A stretch of 64,000 bases of DNA from Yamagishiella unicocca (lineage: Eukaryota; Chlorophyta; Chlorophyceae; Chlamydomonadales; Volvocaceae): positions 62,001 to 126,000 of the forward strand of contig BDSL01000122.1 of NCBI GenBank assembly GCA_003116995.1, written 5' to 3'. A model generated the notes under the pieces. That model saw nothing but the letters and a program-made list of their open reading frames with translations, made no database searches and had not been told where the DNA came from. A program made the translations under genes and the position numbers. Below, piece by piece: positions 24,211-36,278 of this stretch. Within the stretch, counting starts at the first letter, position 1. Each line of letters opens with the position of its first letter.

Positions 24211-26349
24211 CCGTGACAGGGGTGGCGGCTGGCTGGGGGGAGACGGTGGTTGTAATGTGGCGGCTGGGGGGAAGATGGTTGTCATTTGAGGTTTCTCGCT
24301 TGGGAAGACATTGGTAAGTTGACGGGGGTGCCATGTTGACTGCGGTGTTCTGTTGATTAAGTAGGTTCCTTGGCTGGGCAGCAGAGGCGGTCGGATCGTG
24401 TTCCTCGGGGGACTTATGGTGGTGGCGATGCGAAGCAGGAGAAAGGAGGTGACGGCAGTATCTTGGAGGCGGCTATGTTCCGTGGGTAGATGAGCCTTGA
24501 TATTGTGGCTTCTTGATGAACGGGTTGGTGACATACGTGGCTAGGAGGAAAGAATGGTGTAACAATTTTCGTGGACGGGAGGTGTCGGCATTTGAATGGT
24601 ACCTAGGAGTCGTTGCAGTGGCGGCAGTGCTGGGTTCGTGCCTTGGGGGGAAGGTGGTGCAGACGAATGGCTAGTTGGCGAATTGAAGGTGGCGACGTGT
24701 GGTTCTTGGCGGGATAATGGATGGTGGTGTTATCGCTATTGAGGCGGTGGTGGCGGTAGTACGGTGCTTCTTGGTGGGGAGATCACGGCGGTGAATGGTG
24801 GATAGCGAGCTAGCCGGCTTGGTGGTAACTTGGCGGGAAGGTGGCAGCAGAGGGCGGAGGTGGTATGGGAATTTCTTGGTAGCCGGGGGTACGGCGGCGG
24901 AGTGGTGGCGCCGTTTGGGAGTTAGGTTGGAAGGCCGTCGCAGTGGATTTCTTCGTGGGGAGATGAAGCGGCGTTGAATAGTTGGCAGTGGGCTGTCGTT
25001 CTGGAGAAGTTGTGGCGGTAGCTGCTTTGTGACTGATTACTGATTGACTTCAAGGCCGCAGATAAGTAAACCATAGTAAAGCTGTAACGCAAATAACCAT
25101 AACCATTGATTCCAGTTGGGCCTCCTTTCTTGACGGTTCGTTTCCTGAACAGATACTTAGTACAGACGCGGACGCAACAAACATTGAATGCAGCGATTAC
25201 GACGGAATAGCAGGTACCATACCACAGTTGCCAAGCAGCTTCCACGTTGTGGTACCAATCGCCCGTAAAAATTTCACCTTTCTGCGCACGGGGTTCTAAT
25301 ACAGCCACATGCATGCTTGCAGGATGTTGCTTGCCTGGTTTGTGTGTTGAACGTGGCTAACAGGTCCCATGACAACTAGGACTCGTGACCATGGCGACGG
25401 ACAGCCGCCTTGTGTTTGGCTTTTGACGTCCATTCTGGATCCATAGGTTCTCTGCACTCATTCGCTGGGGAACAAAAAGGAGTTCCCTACCACAAGGGCA
25501 GGCTGGCAGGCAGGCTGGAGCACCTAGTACTAAATCATGATCACCAACATGCTGCCCAGCCCACATACCAATGTACACTGCTTTGGTCACCGAAGCGAAA
25601 CCGGACGGAGCTCGTTGCATGTATGGAGGAGTTTTCTGCTCTGCAGGTGACATGCTGGACAAAACGAAGTACGACCATGCCAAACACAACAGCATATAAC
25701 CAGCCTTGTCTTTCAGGCACGGCAACCTCAGGAAATGCCCGCAGTTCCCCCCATCGCAACGAACCGGGGCTTGCTGAACGGTGGAAATTTGCCCCTTTTG
25801 TGGGCTTTGTATCCGATGAAACTCTCGGCATCTGCACAAGAGCTGACAAACGAGGCGTACTACCCAGCAACAAACAAGAATCCGTCCATATAGGATGTAA
25901 CCAATAACCTGCCTGGGTATATATGAATTGGTACACGTGTACGGGAGGACCATCATGACTCATGGAGCCCAAACTACGGGTGCTGTTCCATCATGTCATA
26001 AGCCGTGACCTGTTTCGAACCTGTTCCGGAAAAGTGAGCTGTTTGCACCATAGTTGCACTGAAACCTACCTCGTTATAGGTGGTTTTTCGTTGCTGGCTG
26101 TCCAACTAACTGAAGCCCTTAAAATAGTTACTAGGTCCCTAATGCTGGCTGGCCTGTTGCTGATGTACGCTAAACTTGGCAATACAGTGCGAAAATCTGA
26201 AAATTCGATAAGTACTGAGTATTGGCCGGTCGTTATTGGTGTCAAGTGAGCTGGTTCCTTCACCTCAGGATCGGGACCTTGTCGATGTATGTCTGAAGAC
26301 ATGCACGACAGCCTCGACGGGCCACACAGATCCCATTCGAAGCTTCACT

Positions 26350-26550
26350 CGCTGGTCTGCCCCACAGTAGGGACAAATCGCAGCCTCGCCTGCCCCACAG
26401 TAGGGACAAGCCACAGCATAGTCTGCCCCACAGTAGGGACAAACCACAGCAACCTTTGCAGCTTCGGCTCGTTACCCCCGTCAGACAGGGAAAAACAGCA
26501 GCCTCGGTTGCAGCTTTGGCCCGCCTGCCCCATCAGACAGGGACAGGCCG
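26350..26550. repeat. 33-36-bp tandem repeat
   Basis: Three close units contain TGCCCCACAGTAGGGACAA (near 26356, 26390 and 26423). A weaker unit has TGCCCCATCAGACAGGGACA near 26528. Read on the minus strand the units spell CPYCGA repeatedly, but no gene structure supports this. Confidence 0.8.
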
Positions 26551-27008
26551 TAGCCCAGACCTTGCCTGGCATTCTCAGGCAAGGTAGCGCGCACATGCAC
26601 GTAAACTGGCCAAACCGAAACCTGCAATCCAGCAAGTGGGTGGCAGCCTGCCTTGCAAGCTCAATACTTGTGCGGCGTGTACGTGCTCGTACTGACCGTA
26701 AGCCTGTCTTAACAAGCTGAATCCGAGTACCAGCACTCTGCCGCGCGCGTCACGTTTGGCCTTGAATACTGTACGTCTGGGTGAGCGCAAGCATAACTTG
26801 CAAGCTGGATCTGAGCATCAGAATTCTGCCTCACGCACATGGTGCTGGACGAGTATTGTACATCTCAGTGCTCCCAGTTCTGGGGCTTGCGGCCGTAAGA
26901 TGGCCTTTGAATAATTCAACTGACTACTGTATAGGCATGATGTGCCCGACGCTGTGTGGCATCAGAAAGGTAGCTGCTGTGCACCCTTGCGAGGAACTAG
27001 GATCCCCG

Positions 27009-27082
27009 CGGCCCCCGACCGACCCCGGCCTGAAGCCGGGCCCCGTTGACGGGGGGCCCTAGTAACCGCCGGTCGGGGGTCA
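27009..27082. repeat. compound inverted repeat
   Basis: Outer arms CCCCCGACCG and CGGTCGGGGG (about 27012-27021 and 27070-27079) enclose two smaller foldbacks: CCCGGCCTGAAGCCGGG and CCCCGTTGACGGGG. The shape is a three-part stem structure, possibly a structured RNA or mobile-element end. Nothing else identifies it. Confidence 0.55.
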
Positions 27083-28599
27083 AGATAACAAAAGGGTAAT
27101 GGGTACCAAACAATGGAGCCTAAAGGTTTGTAACATCTCTTACGTCAAGGATGTTGCGACACCCAGTAGAAAGTGAAGGAATCGTTTTACGCGCATCGTT
27201 TTACGCGCATCGTTTATCGCGTTCAAAATTTTACGTTTGTTTTGCCGAATACCAGTGGTGAGCTTTCACGTTACCCTAAAACAATAAACTATAGCGTCAA
27301 CCAAATAGGAGAAAAGAGGACCGCACCCTCACCGGTTGTTGAATGCTTGTCGTTTGGTGTCGTCCGTAGGTGCGGGAGGGCGCGTAGTATACAAAAATTG
27401 ACCAGACGTTACTCGGTACCTATGGAATAGGAAAGGCCATTTGCAGCGCGTGTCAAGAATGCGAGGAAATGTTAACCAATAAGCACGAACCCAATCCTAA
27501 CAGCATCCTAATCGAAGCCAGGACACTGGAGCAAACAATTTTGTATTCAAAGGCTGCGGAAATCGCTGCGCGAAAAACGAAACACGCACGCGCTCACCTT
27601 TTCAGCTGCCGGTGTAGTCGAAGAACACCCCAAGTTGAGCTGGTTGTACATGGTTATGCCAAGCCATCAGTAACTGGAGTTGTGTGTTTGGCATCCTACA
27701 CAGCATAAGAAATATTGGGTCATGGATGTGGACGTCGGAGACAAGCCCATATGAAGGATACACGTCCGGACCCAAACAGTGTCGCAATGATGTCAAACAA
27801 GACTCGAATTTCGGTGGCGTCCACCAGCCTAAGCCCGTGAGGCACAACTGATACAAAGGCGCGCAGGAGAGCAAGGACCCACCGAGTCCAAACAAATGTA
27901 CTTGCCTGTCAACTTAAAATGGGAGGAATTCTTCACTGGCTGGCGGTGGCGCGAGAAGGAGCTGGAGGTATCCGGACATCCCCAAGATGTCCGCACTGTA
28001 CCGAGCCGGAACCGCGGCCCTCTACCAAGAAAATTATGGGGTGGCATTTGGACTGAGATCCCTGAGCCATGAATATGGTATAGGGTAAACCGCAGCCGTG
28101 CGTTGGGCTGCTGCGAACCGAAGACTGGTACAGTGTAGGTTATCCAAAAGCTATAGCTATGCAGCGCAAGTAAGCACTTCAAAGTAATATACGGGGACTA
28201 CGTAATATAGCCATTATCTTGCGCGGCACGGCTGAGCTTCTTATGCGGACTGCATGATACGACGCGGAGAAAGCCGTACAGCGCAATGCTGAGGCAGCCC
28301 AACGTAAGCGCCCTATAGCCACCAGGGCTAAGCGTGCGTCTGAAAGCAATTAAATTGTCGTTTGTACATGGCCGTTCTGTGCGGCACATGACGCTGTCAA
28401 AGATTATATGTCACGTCGCGTGAAACGGCCTACCAGTGAACCCACAACCTGATACCTGTGAACGAATGTATTTGCTGTTAAAAACGTGTCTGACCCTGCC
28501 GCACACGGCGCGCCGCCTTGCAACTTCCGAGCGTGGAGGCGCATTATTGCAGCCAATGACGCACTGCTGAACCAGCTGACCCAGATTGCCTGCGCTACT

Positions 28600-30518
28600 A
28601 TGCGGTCCATGCTGGGGCCCCCCGCGGCAACGGCGGCGCTTACGCCCGCCTCAAAAGCGCCGCCACCGCTTGCCCTCACCCTTCTCGCGGCCTACTCGCC
28701 CACTTCCGCGACAGCAGCACCAGCGCCGCACTACCGACGGCGGTCCTGCTGCCAGTGCTCCTGCACACTGCCCGCCGCGTCATCCCCCCCTGGAGCAGCC
28801 GCACTGAAGACGTCGGCCCCCGCCCGACAATACACAGCCGCCTCCCGCACCCCAGCCACTGCCGCGCGCGCCACGCCGGCTGCCTCCGCCACAGCAGCTA
28901 ACCCCACATCCCTCTACGACAGCTCCGGCCGACGCGACGCCGCCGCCTCCATGACTGTCATCAGCGCCGGCAGCGGTGGCGGAGGTGGAGGCGCCACCAG
29001 CGTCGTCATCACCTCCCCCGACGACCTCATAACCACGCAGCTGATCAAGCGGCGCAAGCTAGACCGACTCGAACGGCTGCTCCGCGGCCTCGGCGACCTA
29101 CCCCGGGAACACGCCGTCCCCCCGCGCCACCCCAAACCCAACTCCAACCACCGGCAACTGCAGCACCGCGCCCGGCAGCTGCCGTACTCCTCCGCGCTGC
29201 CGCCTCCAGCCAGCCAGGCGCGCACCCCTCCACGCCACGAGGGCCCCAGCCCCACCCCCCTCGCCGACTGCAGCACCGCCCGCCGGCAGCCGCTGACCCA
29301 ACCACTCAGTGCGCCGCCCCCTCAGTTGCAACCCCGTTGGCCGCACCCGGGGGCTGACGTGGATTTGGATTCAGATTGGGGCTCGAATCCGAATTCGGCT
29401 GCCGTCATACCAGGCCCCATAAGCTCGGAGCCGCCGGGGCCGGAGCCGGAGTCGACCCACCAGCTTCCCGGCCGCCACGTCACTGCCGGCGCGGCGGCGG
29501 CGCCGCCGCCGCCGGGTCCCTGGGGCCGACCCAGTCGGCGGCGCGCCAGGATGCGGGGGCTGCCGTGGTCGCCGGGGGAAGAGGGGGAGGTGGCGGGTCC
29601 GGGCCCCTCCAGCTTGCACCTACAGGCCGTGGCCCGCGCTATGCAGGCAGCGGCGGGGGGCGGTAGGCAGCAGCACCGGTTCCTCCTCCAGCAGGGTAAC
29701 GCCCGCCTGCCGCCCCAGCCTGCACCCCCCGCCCAACTGCCCCCTACCGCGACGGCGGCGCGAGGCTGCCCCTCCGGGCCCATGGTGCCACAACTGGGTG
29801 GCCTCACGGCTGTGCCCGCTGATGTGGGTTTTGCGAGCAACCCAGTTCCGGCTGGTGCGGGGTGCGGGGCCGACACCGCATTGGTGGCGGCGGCGGTGGC
29901 CGGCACGCGGCAGGTCCCTGTGGTTCCGGAGCAGTCGGTCCCTGTGGTTTCGGAGCCGTCTGGCGCTGCTGTGGAGGTGATCTTCGCAGCAATCCCGGCG
30001 TCCACTGGCGCTGCTGTGGGGGAGGGTCTGCCGGGTTCCCTGGGCGAGGTGGCGGAGGGGCCGGCGGCGGCTGCGCTCCTGACACCGGCAGATGAGGCCG
30101 CCGCCGGCATCCCTGTTGCTGACGGGCCGTCAGCGCCCGCCGCGGAGGCTGCCGTCGCGGCCGCGGCTACAGGTGTGTCATCTGGACAGGAGGATCAGCA
30201 GCCGCAGCAGCAGCAGCAGCAGGATCATCAGACGCAGCAGCAGCAGGCGCAGCAGCCGCAGCAGCAGCCGCAGCGGGCGCAGCAGGCGCAGCAGCAGACG
30301 CAGCAGCAGACGGCGTTACAGCGGGGCCAGGAGCAGCAGCAGCAGCAGGAGCGGGGCGGGGGTGTCGTGGGCGACACGCGGGCAGCTGCACCCGCCAGCG
30401 GCTCCGAACCCTCGCGCTCTGCGGCGCGTGTCGCGTTGCGTCCGCGACCCGCCCGCAAGGAAGCCCAGGCAGCTGCCGCCACCACACAGGCGCATCAGCA
30501 GGCGCAGCTGGCGGCGGC

Positions 30519-30549
<31 letters not shown>

Positions 30550-30565
30550 GCGGCGGCGATGGCGA

Positions 30566-30596
<31 letters not shown>

Positions 30597-33500
30597 GGCG
30601 GCGGCTCCGCGGTCTCCGCCGCTGTCCCTGACCCTGTCCCACCGCAACCCGCCCACCGCCTCCCCCTCCTCCACCTTCACCGCCTCCTCCCCGTCCACCA
30701 CCTCCCCCTCGTCCACAACACAGACCTCCACGACCCAGGTGGGAGCACCACGTGCTCCTGATGGCGACTCCAGCGGCGTCCCCCGGCCCCCACAGGCGAC
30801 CCTGACAGCTATGCCGCCGCCGCGTCAGTCGCAGCCCCGGTCGCCGCCGGAGCCGCTGCCGCCGCCGCGCACCGACGCCTTCCACTGCCTGCTCCACGCG
30901 AGCGATCTGACAGCCTCGCTCCACTCGGCCCCCTCGTGGGTGCACGTGGCCCGGCTGGTGCACCGCTGGCCGCACATGTTGAACGCGATCAGCCTGGTGG
31001 CGGCGTTCAAGCGACTGGCCAAGTGCTGCCAGGTGCAGGTGCGGACGGGGGGGGGCGTAAAAACCATTTACGCGACAGGGACAGGGTAGTGGGTCGGGGG
31101 AGGGTGGGGTCTGGGGCGCGGAGGGCAGAGGGCCAGCAAGGTAGCGAGTTAGAGACGGGCGCGTTGTTCATAAGGGGGGGGAGGTACGGGGACAAGAGGG
31201 CGGCGGACTGGTTGGCACAAGCGGGGGGGGGACAGGCAGGGGGGCGGACAGGGGAGTGGCAGGCCGGGGAGGGAGCTCAGAATCTTCTTCAGGCCGCAAT
31301 CCTATTCCTCGGCTGCTCCACTCCCCCTCCTTGCCCCGCCTTCCCCCTCCCCCTCCCCCTCCAGTGGCATGCGCATACGTCCCGGTGTCCGACGGCTATG
31401 CGCCAGCTACATTTCCCCCGTCGAGATACCGTTAATTTTATTGTAATCCCCCTGCCCTCCCCCCCGCCCCCTCAGATGCTGGACACCACCCGCACCGACA
31501 GCACCGCACTCCTCAGCATGCTGCAGCACCTGTGCTTCCAGGTACGGCAGGGAGGGTTCGGTCCTGTCCACACCGCCCGGCTCACTAACCTCCAACGGAG
31601 TTTCGGAGCGGAGCAGTGAAGTAAAACTAGCACACGTGCATGATGTCTTCACACACGCGTGCCTTGCAAACTCAACGCACGTCCCCGCCCTCGCCTCCCC
31701 GCACCCTGTCGTGTCACCGGGCCCCAACGCACGCCCCTGCCCCCGCCCCCCCTCCCCCCCCTCCAGCATGCATCCTAAAACGTCTGTTCTAAACGATTTT
31801 TCCTCGCATCCACGGGTCTTCCTCAAAACCTCCCCCCCCCTCCACACGCAGGCCGAGCAGCACCTGCCTTCCATGGGTCCCCGCGAGGTGTCCGGGGTGC
31901 TCTTCTCCCTGGCCTCCCTGCAGTACTACCCGCCCCCGCACCTGGCGCAGGGCCTTATAGACGCCTTCATGGCCCGCCTGGACCGGGCCAACGCGCTCGA
32001 CTGCGCGCACCTGGTGTGGGCGGCTGGGAGGCTGGGCTGGGCGCTGGGGCGGGATGACATGGAGGCGGTGTGGAGGCAGCTGCGGGTAAGCAGGCCTCGC
32101 GGGGGCAGGGGGCGGGGGGGGGGTTATAAGAGAATCCGCGAATCCACGGGGTGACACAGCTAGGCCTGAGGGCCCGGTTTGTGGCGGGGCAGTGAGAGGA
32201 GACCCGTGGGTCGGCACGTGTGCTGGGGCAGGAACGAGGGGCCGACCCGCGCCTTCCCCTGGAGCCTTCCGCAATAGTCCGCACCCACGTATACGCATAC
32301 GCGCACACTTAGAAGTCAAGGCGTACGACGTCGTACTTCGTTATTGCAACCCCTCGCTGATGTCTCTCCCGCCTCCCCCCCTCCGCCCTAAACACACGAC
32401 ACGACCCGGCCTCCAGTGCCGCCTCCAAGACGACCGGCCCAGCCTGCGCTCCCTCGTGGTGTTGCTCAACAGCGCCACCAAGCTGGGCATGGAGCTCCCG
32501 CCAAGCCAGGTGGGGCTTATGGAGCGCCGTACGTAGCATGGAGGCCGCCAATGGCGGGCACCGGGCGGTCCTGGCGGGCTGCAGGGAGGGAAGGTTGGTG
32601 CCTTGGTGGCAGGACGGTGGTTTTGGAGCCGCCGCGAAGACAGCTGGAGGCGGGGAGACAGGATATTGGAATTTGGGGGAATCAAGGGTGGGGCTGGCGG
32701 TCGACTGCGGTTGGTCAAAGGAAGCCTTGGTTTCGGCATGTCTGTATGACCCGCCAAGGATGCTGGAGATTGCTGACAAGCCGGGCCCCCTCCTCCAAAC
32801 CACCCAACCACCCAACCACCCAACCACCCCCTCCGCCACCCAACTAGCCAACCACCCCGCATCCTGTCACCTGACCCACCCCGCTCAGCTGCTGTGGCTG
32901 GAGGGCGCGCTGGTGTCCCGGGCGGCGCAGCTGACGAGTCAGGACGTGTGCAACACGCTGACCTCGCTGGCTCGCCTGGTGGACGGCGACCAACAGCAGC
33001 GGCAGCAACGGCAGCAGCAGCAGCTGCGCCGCCGGCAGGCGCAGCAGCGGCATGAGCTGCATGAGCTGCAGCAGCAGCAGCAACACCTCGAAGGGCAGCA
33101 ACAGGTGGGGCAGCAGCTGAAGCAACTGGAGCGGCATTTTGAGGTGCGGCAAGGGAAGCAAAAGGAGGAGGAGGAGGAGGAGGAGGAGGAGCTAGAAGCA
33201 GAGCTGAGCAGCGGTGGTGGCGGCGACGGCACTGCTCTGCGGCCACGTGTGGAGACGCTGACGGCGCTGCTCCGGCGCTCGGCGGACGTGGTGCGTTAGC
33301 TAATCGGCTGCGAAGCAGACACGGTTTTGTTCCTGATCCTGGGAGGTCGCAAACAACCTGTGGGGAAGACGGAGCGGAAATGCGACGCGCGGCGTACGTT
33401 GTTGTGGCGGACGATCAACAGAAAACCGCTCAGCGGGCGCAACCAACCCTAACCAACGCGCCAACCGCCGAAGCACCCGCGCCGCTTCGCTCCGCCGCTC

Positions 33501-35313
33501 CCTCGCCCCTCCGTCCTCTCACTCCTCCCCCCCTTCCCGTCCCACCCGTCGCCTCGCCAGCTGCCCGACATGCGGGGTGACGAGCCCGCCATGGTGCTGT
33601 ACTCGCTGGCTCGTCTGCGCTTCCAGCCGCCCCCGGCCTACGTGAAGGCGCTGATGAGGTGGGGGCGTTTCGAGGAAGAACCGTGAATGCGAGAAAAAAC
33701 CGTTTAGAACAGACGTTTTGAGGTGTGGGAGCGGTGCGTGCGGTGCGGTAGTGCCTGGTGCAGTGCAGTGCAGTAGTGGAGTGCGGATCATGGTCACGGG
33801 CACGGAACTGCGTAGAGCACAGCGCAGCGCAGCGCAGCGCAGCGCAGCACAGCACAGCGCAGCGCAGCGCAGCACAGCGCAGCGCAGCGCAGCACAGCGC
33901 AGCACAGCGCAGCACAGCGCAGCGCGATGCGGCGCGGTGCAGTCCAGTCGAAGTGAAGCGCGGTGCAGCGCAGGGCTGCAAACAGGGACCGTCCGCACTC
34001 CCTTCCCAACCCTCGACCCTCTGTACCCCCCCCCTCACCCCCTGTGTCATATCCGCGGGCCTGCCCTCATACCTCCCCTCCCTGCCCCCCGTGTCCCCAC
34101 CAGCCGCTGCGCCTCCCAGTGCACCTCCTGCAGCCCCGCCGCGCTGTCGCTGGCGCTGTGGGCCGCCGGTCACCTGCACCCCCCGCCCACCCGCACCTGG
34201 ATGTCGGTGCTGCTGGCGGAGACACTGCGGCGACTGCCCGCCCTCACGCCCCTGGGTCTCAGCTGCGTTATCTACGGCATCGGGAGGGCCGGGTACGACC
34301 CCGAGCCTGACGTGGCAGCGGCCCTGCTGAAGCGGGTTTCGGAGCTGCTGCCGGACTTCTCGCCCCGGGAGCTGGCCAGCACGGTGTGGGCCCTGGCCAA
34401 CCTACCGCCCGACTGCGCGCCGACCCACGGGTCGGCCTTCTGGGCCGCGCTGTCCCGGCGCTGCCGGGAGCTGGGGCTCCGGTCCTTCTCTCCGCAGGGC
34501 CTTGCGAATCTGCTGTGGGGCCTGGCAGTGCTGGCGCCCAGAGCCAAACTGCCTGACCGCGGCGGTGGCGGCGGCGGCAGCGGCGGCACCGCCGCCGCGG
34601 GTTCAGCGGTCGGGCAGCTGCTGGAGGGGATCAGCGTCCGGGAGCTCTTTTCCGTACTGGACGAGCGGTTGTACGACATGGACGAGGTGGAGCTGAGCAT
34701 GACTGTGTGGTCGCTGGCGCGCCTGCGCTGCGTGCCGGGTGGCGGCTGGGTGGACCGCGCGGTGAGCCACTCGTCGGGCATGCTGCGCACGATGCCGCTG
34801 CGGGGGCTGTCGGCGTTCGTACACGCGCTGACGTGGATTCCGTCGTACACGCCTGGCGCGGCGGCGGTGGCGGCGCTGGAGGAGGAGGTCCTGGGGCGCG
34901 TGGCGCACGTCCGCAGCCCGCTGGCTCGGCGGGGGCTGCTGTCGCGGCTGGCGGTGTTGCGGAAGGGGGTGCAGCGCGTTGAGCGCGAGGCGAAGCATGA
35001 TGCTAGGGTTGACGGCCAGGCGGACAGGGCGGCGGCGGCGCGCGCGCGCCGCATTGCGGCGCATGAGGCGCTCCAGGTGGAGCTCAAGCGGCGGAAGGTG
35101 GCGGAACGCAGCCGGCGGCAGGCGGCGCACAAGCAGAAGAAGAAGGAGGCCTACGATCGACGGATTGCCGCGTGGATCGCCAAGGGGGCGGCGGAGGGGG
35201 CGGCGGCGGCGGCGGCGGCGGTGGTGGATGTAGAAGCTGGTGCCGCTGCTGGCGCCGCTACTGCTGCTGGTGCCGTGGAGGTGCGCCAGCCGAGAGGACC
35301 ACTTTCAAGCTGA
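28600..35313 (+). CDS. OPR (octatricopeptide repeat) protein, probable organelle RNA factor
   Basis: Seven exons join in frame: 28600-31032, 31476-31541, 31852-32085, 32417-32509, 32889-33290, 33561-33658, 34104-35313, giving 1511 aa. Residues 1-750 are low complexity (Ala/Pro/Ser, a Gln-rich tract near 532-585, an Ala run near 635-668). From about residue 760 the sequence becomes helical repeats of about 38 residues: HVARLVHRWPHMLNAI, GPREVSGVLFSLASLQYYPP, SPRELASTVWALANLP, SPQGLANLLWGLAVL and DEVELSMTVWSLARL are typical OPR units. The tail is Lys/Arg/Ala-rich and probably coiled. OPR proteins bind specific chloroplast or mitochondrial transcripts and aid their stability, splicing or translation; the target here is unknown. 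The first residues (MRSMLGPPAATAAL) could begin a transit peptide, but the frame stays open upstream, so a 5' exon is possible. Confidence 0.85.
31056..31083 (-). repeat. dispersed repeat, family C, in OPR intron 1
   Basis: AAAAACCATTTACGCGACAGG is the reverse orientation of the CTGTCG...AACGGTTTT block found in Prp4 and GBP-like introns. It lies 24 bp after the 5' splice site. Confidence 0.65.
31767..31830 (-). repeat. dispersed intronic repeat, family A, in OPR intron 2 (antisense)
   Basis: Reverse complement of the family A block: ACGTCTGTTCTAAACG, then CTCGCATCCACGGGTCTTCC. It extends to the CTCCAGCATGCATC end shared with the 44848 and 47196 copies. It is the only clearly antisense copy in a host intron. 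Confidence 0.85.
32121..32158 (+). repeat. dispersed intronic repeat, family D, in OPR intron 3
   Basis: ATAAGAGAATCCGCGAATCC followed by ACGG. Close copies lie at 42607 and 44229 in the GBP-like gene. The palindrome GACCCGTGGGTC follows near 32203. Confidence 0.85.
33670..33725 (+). repeat. dispersed intronic repeat, family A, in OPR intron 6
   Basis: Starts 12 bp after the 5' splice site. Carries GAGGAAGAACCGTGAATGCG, then the A-run and CCGTTTAGAACAGACG. Confidence 0.88.
33818..33945 (+). repeat. AGCGC/AGCAC pentanucleotide satellite in OPR intron 6
   Basis: About 25 tandem pentamers AGCGC with AGCAC variants. All frames across it are repeat artefacts. Confidence 0.92.
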
Positions 35314-35647
35314 TGCTGGTTGCTGGTAATATAGCCAGCTAGTAACAACTGGGTAGTGCGTTGTGTCGCTGGAGTGTCGGATAAGCGCCGAGGCATAGGC
35401 ATATAGCATTTGGTGGGCACTGAGCAGAGCGGGGTAGGTAAAGGAACGAATGTGCCTATAAAGGTGGTGCGGTGATTGTGGGGCCCAGGTTATGAGCGTT
35501 GATGAAGGTAACAAGTTCCAGTGTCAGCGTCGGGAGTGAACCAGGGCCAGCGTTGTTTGGTTAAACCTGCGTGGTCGTCGGTTTAAATGTACCGCGGACG
35601 TCGCCTGCCATTTTCGACTGTGCTTCTCCTGCACGCCATGCGCCATG

Positions 35648-35652
35648 TGTAA
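35648..35652 (+). terminator. candidate polyadenylation signal TGTAA for the OPR gene
   Basis: TGTAA lies 335 bp after the stop codon. Confidence 0.4.
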
Positions 35653-36278
35653 GTTGAGGCACCGAGATGCTGATGCGCGCCGCTCCGGACTGGTTCGAAG
35701 GCAGGGAGGCAGGTGCGGGGAGTGGCCGCTGCGCCCTGCTGATGACAGCGGCCGTGATACCGGTACCTACAAACGGCACAGGTGCTGGCGCTGAGCAGTT
35801 TGTGATTATCAGGAATAATTATCAGGAATTCAAGGGGCACGAGAGGGGCACGCACGCACCTCTTTTCCTGACTGTCGAGGGTAAACCACAAAGCGCAAGT
35901 AGAGCATGCGGAAAATCCCATGTGAAGGAATGGAACGTGCTTGGAATGCATGCAACTTGTAGTAGGAGAAGGGGGCTGGTTCGGTCCTCGCCGGGGGAGG
36001 CGGCGTGTCGTGTCTGGTCGCCCGGAACGTCGCCCGTGCTTGTGGGGCAGGCCCCCTTCAACTCCCCCTCAAAATGGTTCGCATGAGTCGCATACCGGTA
36101 ATTTGACGGTAAAAGTACGAGGTGTAGCCCGATGTTGTGGAGGCCGGGATTTTGAGCTCAAATGAAAAACTCTAGAAGCAACGTCGTACCAATTCCCAGC
36201 TTCAAGCGCGATAGCACGTTGCCAATGCAATTTCTCCTGTTATATGGAACACGAATCGTTGTCACTGCCACACGCAGA
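35653..36278. other. intergenic and 5' region of the Canopy-like gene
   Basis: No gene is recognised. The frame of the Canopy-like gene is open back to an ATG at 36162, but the residues added (MKNSRSNVV...) would bury a clear signal peptide, so 36162-36278 is read as 5' UTR. A small direct duplication (TTATCAGGAAT) lies near 35806-35828. Confidence 0.4.

Larger units (their letters stand above)
19790..28599. other. gene-poor region with tandem repeats
   Basis: About 8.8 kb in which no protein family or RNA gene was recognised. Base composition is lower in GC than the genes. From about 22.7 to 25 kb the + strand is G/T-rich, with scattered relatives of CTTGGTGGGGAGGTGGCAG, and contains the minisatellite at 23795-24210. 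Open frames there are products of the repeats. Other tandem arrays lie at 21715 and 26350. Short tandem GTTTTACGCGCATC units occur at 27182-27215. The last few hundred bases may be 5' sequence of the OPR gene, whose frame stays open upstream to at least 28486. Confidence 0.4.

Noticed and set aside
23299..24534. 411-codon minus-strand open frame
   Set aside because: It reads through the 53/62-bp minisatellite and its decayed flanks; Pro/Arg/His repeats only.
33718..33960. Gln/Ser/Ala repeat frame extending the OPR exon upstream
   Set aside because: It is the pentanucleotide satellite; the true exon starts at the CAG acceptor at 34101-34103 and keeps phase with exon 6.
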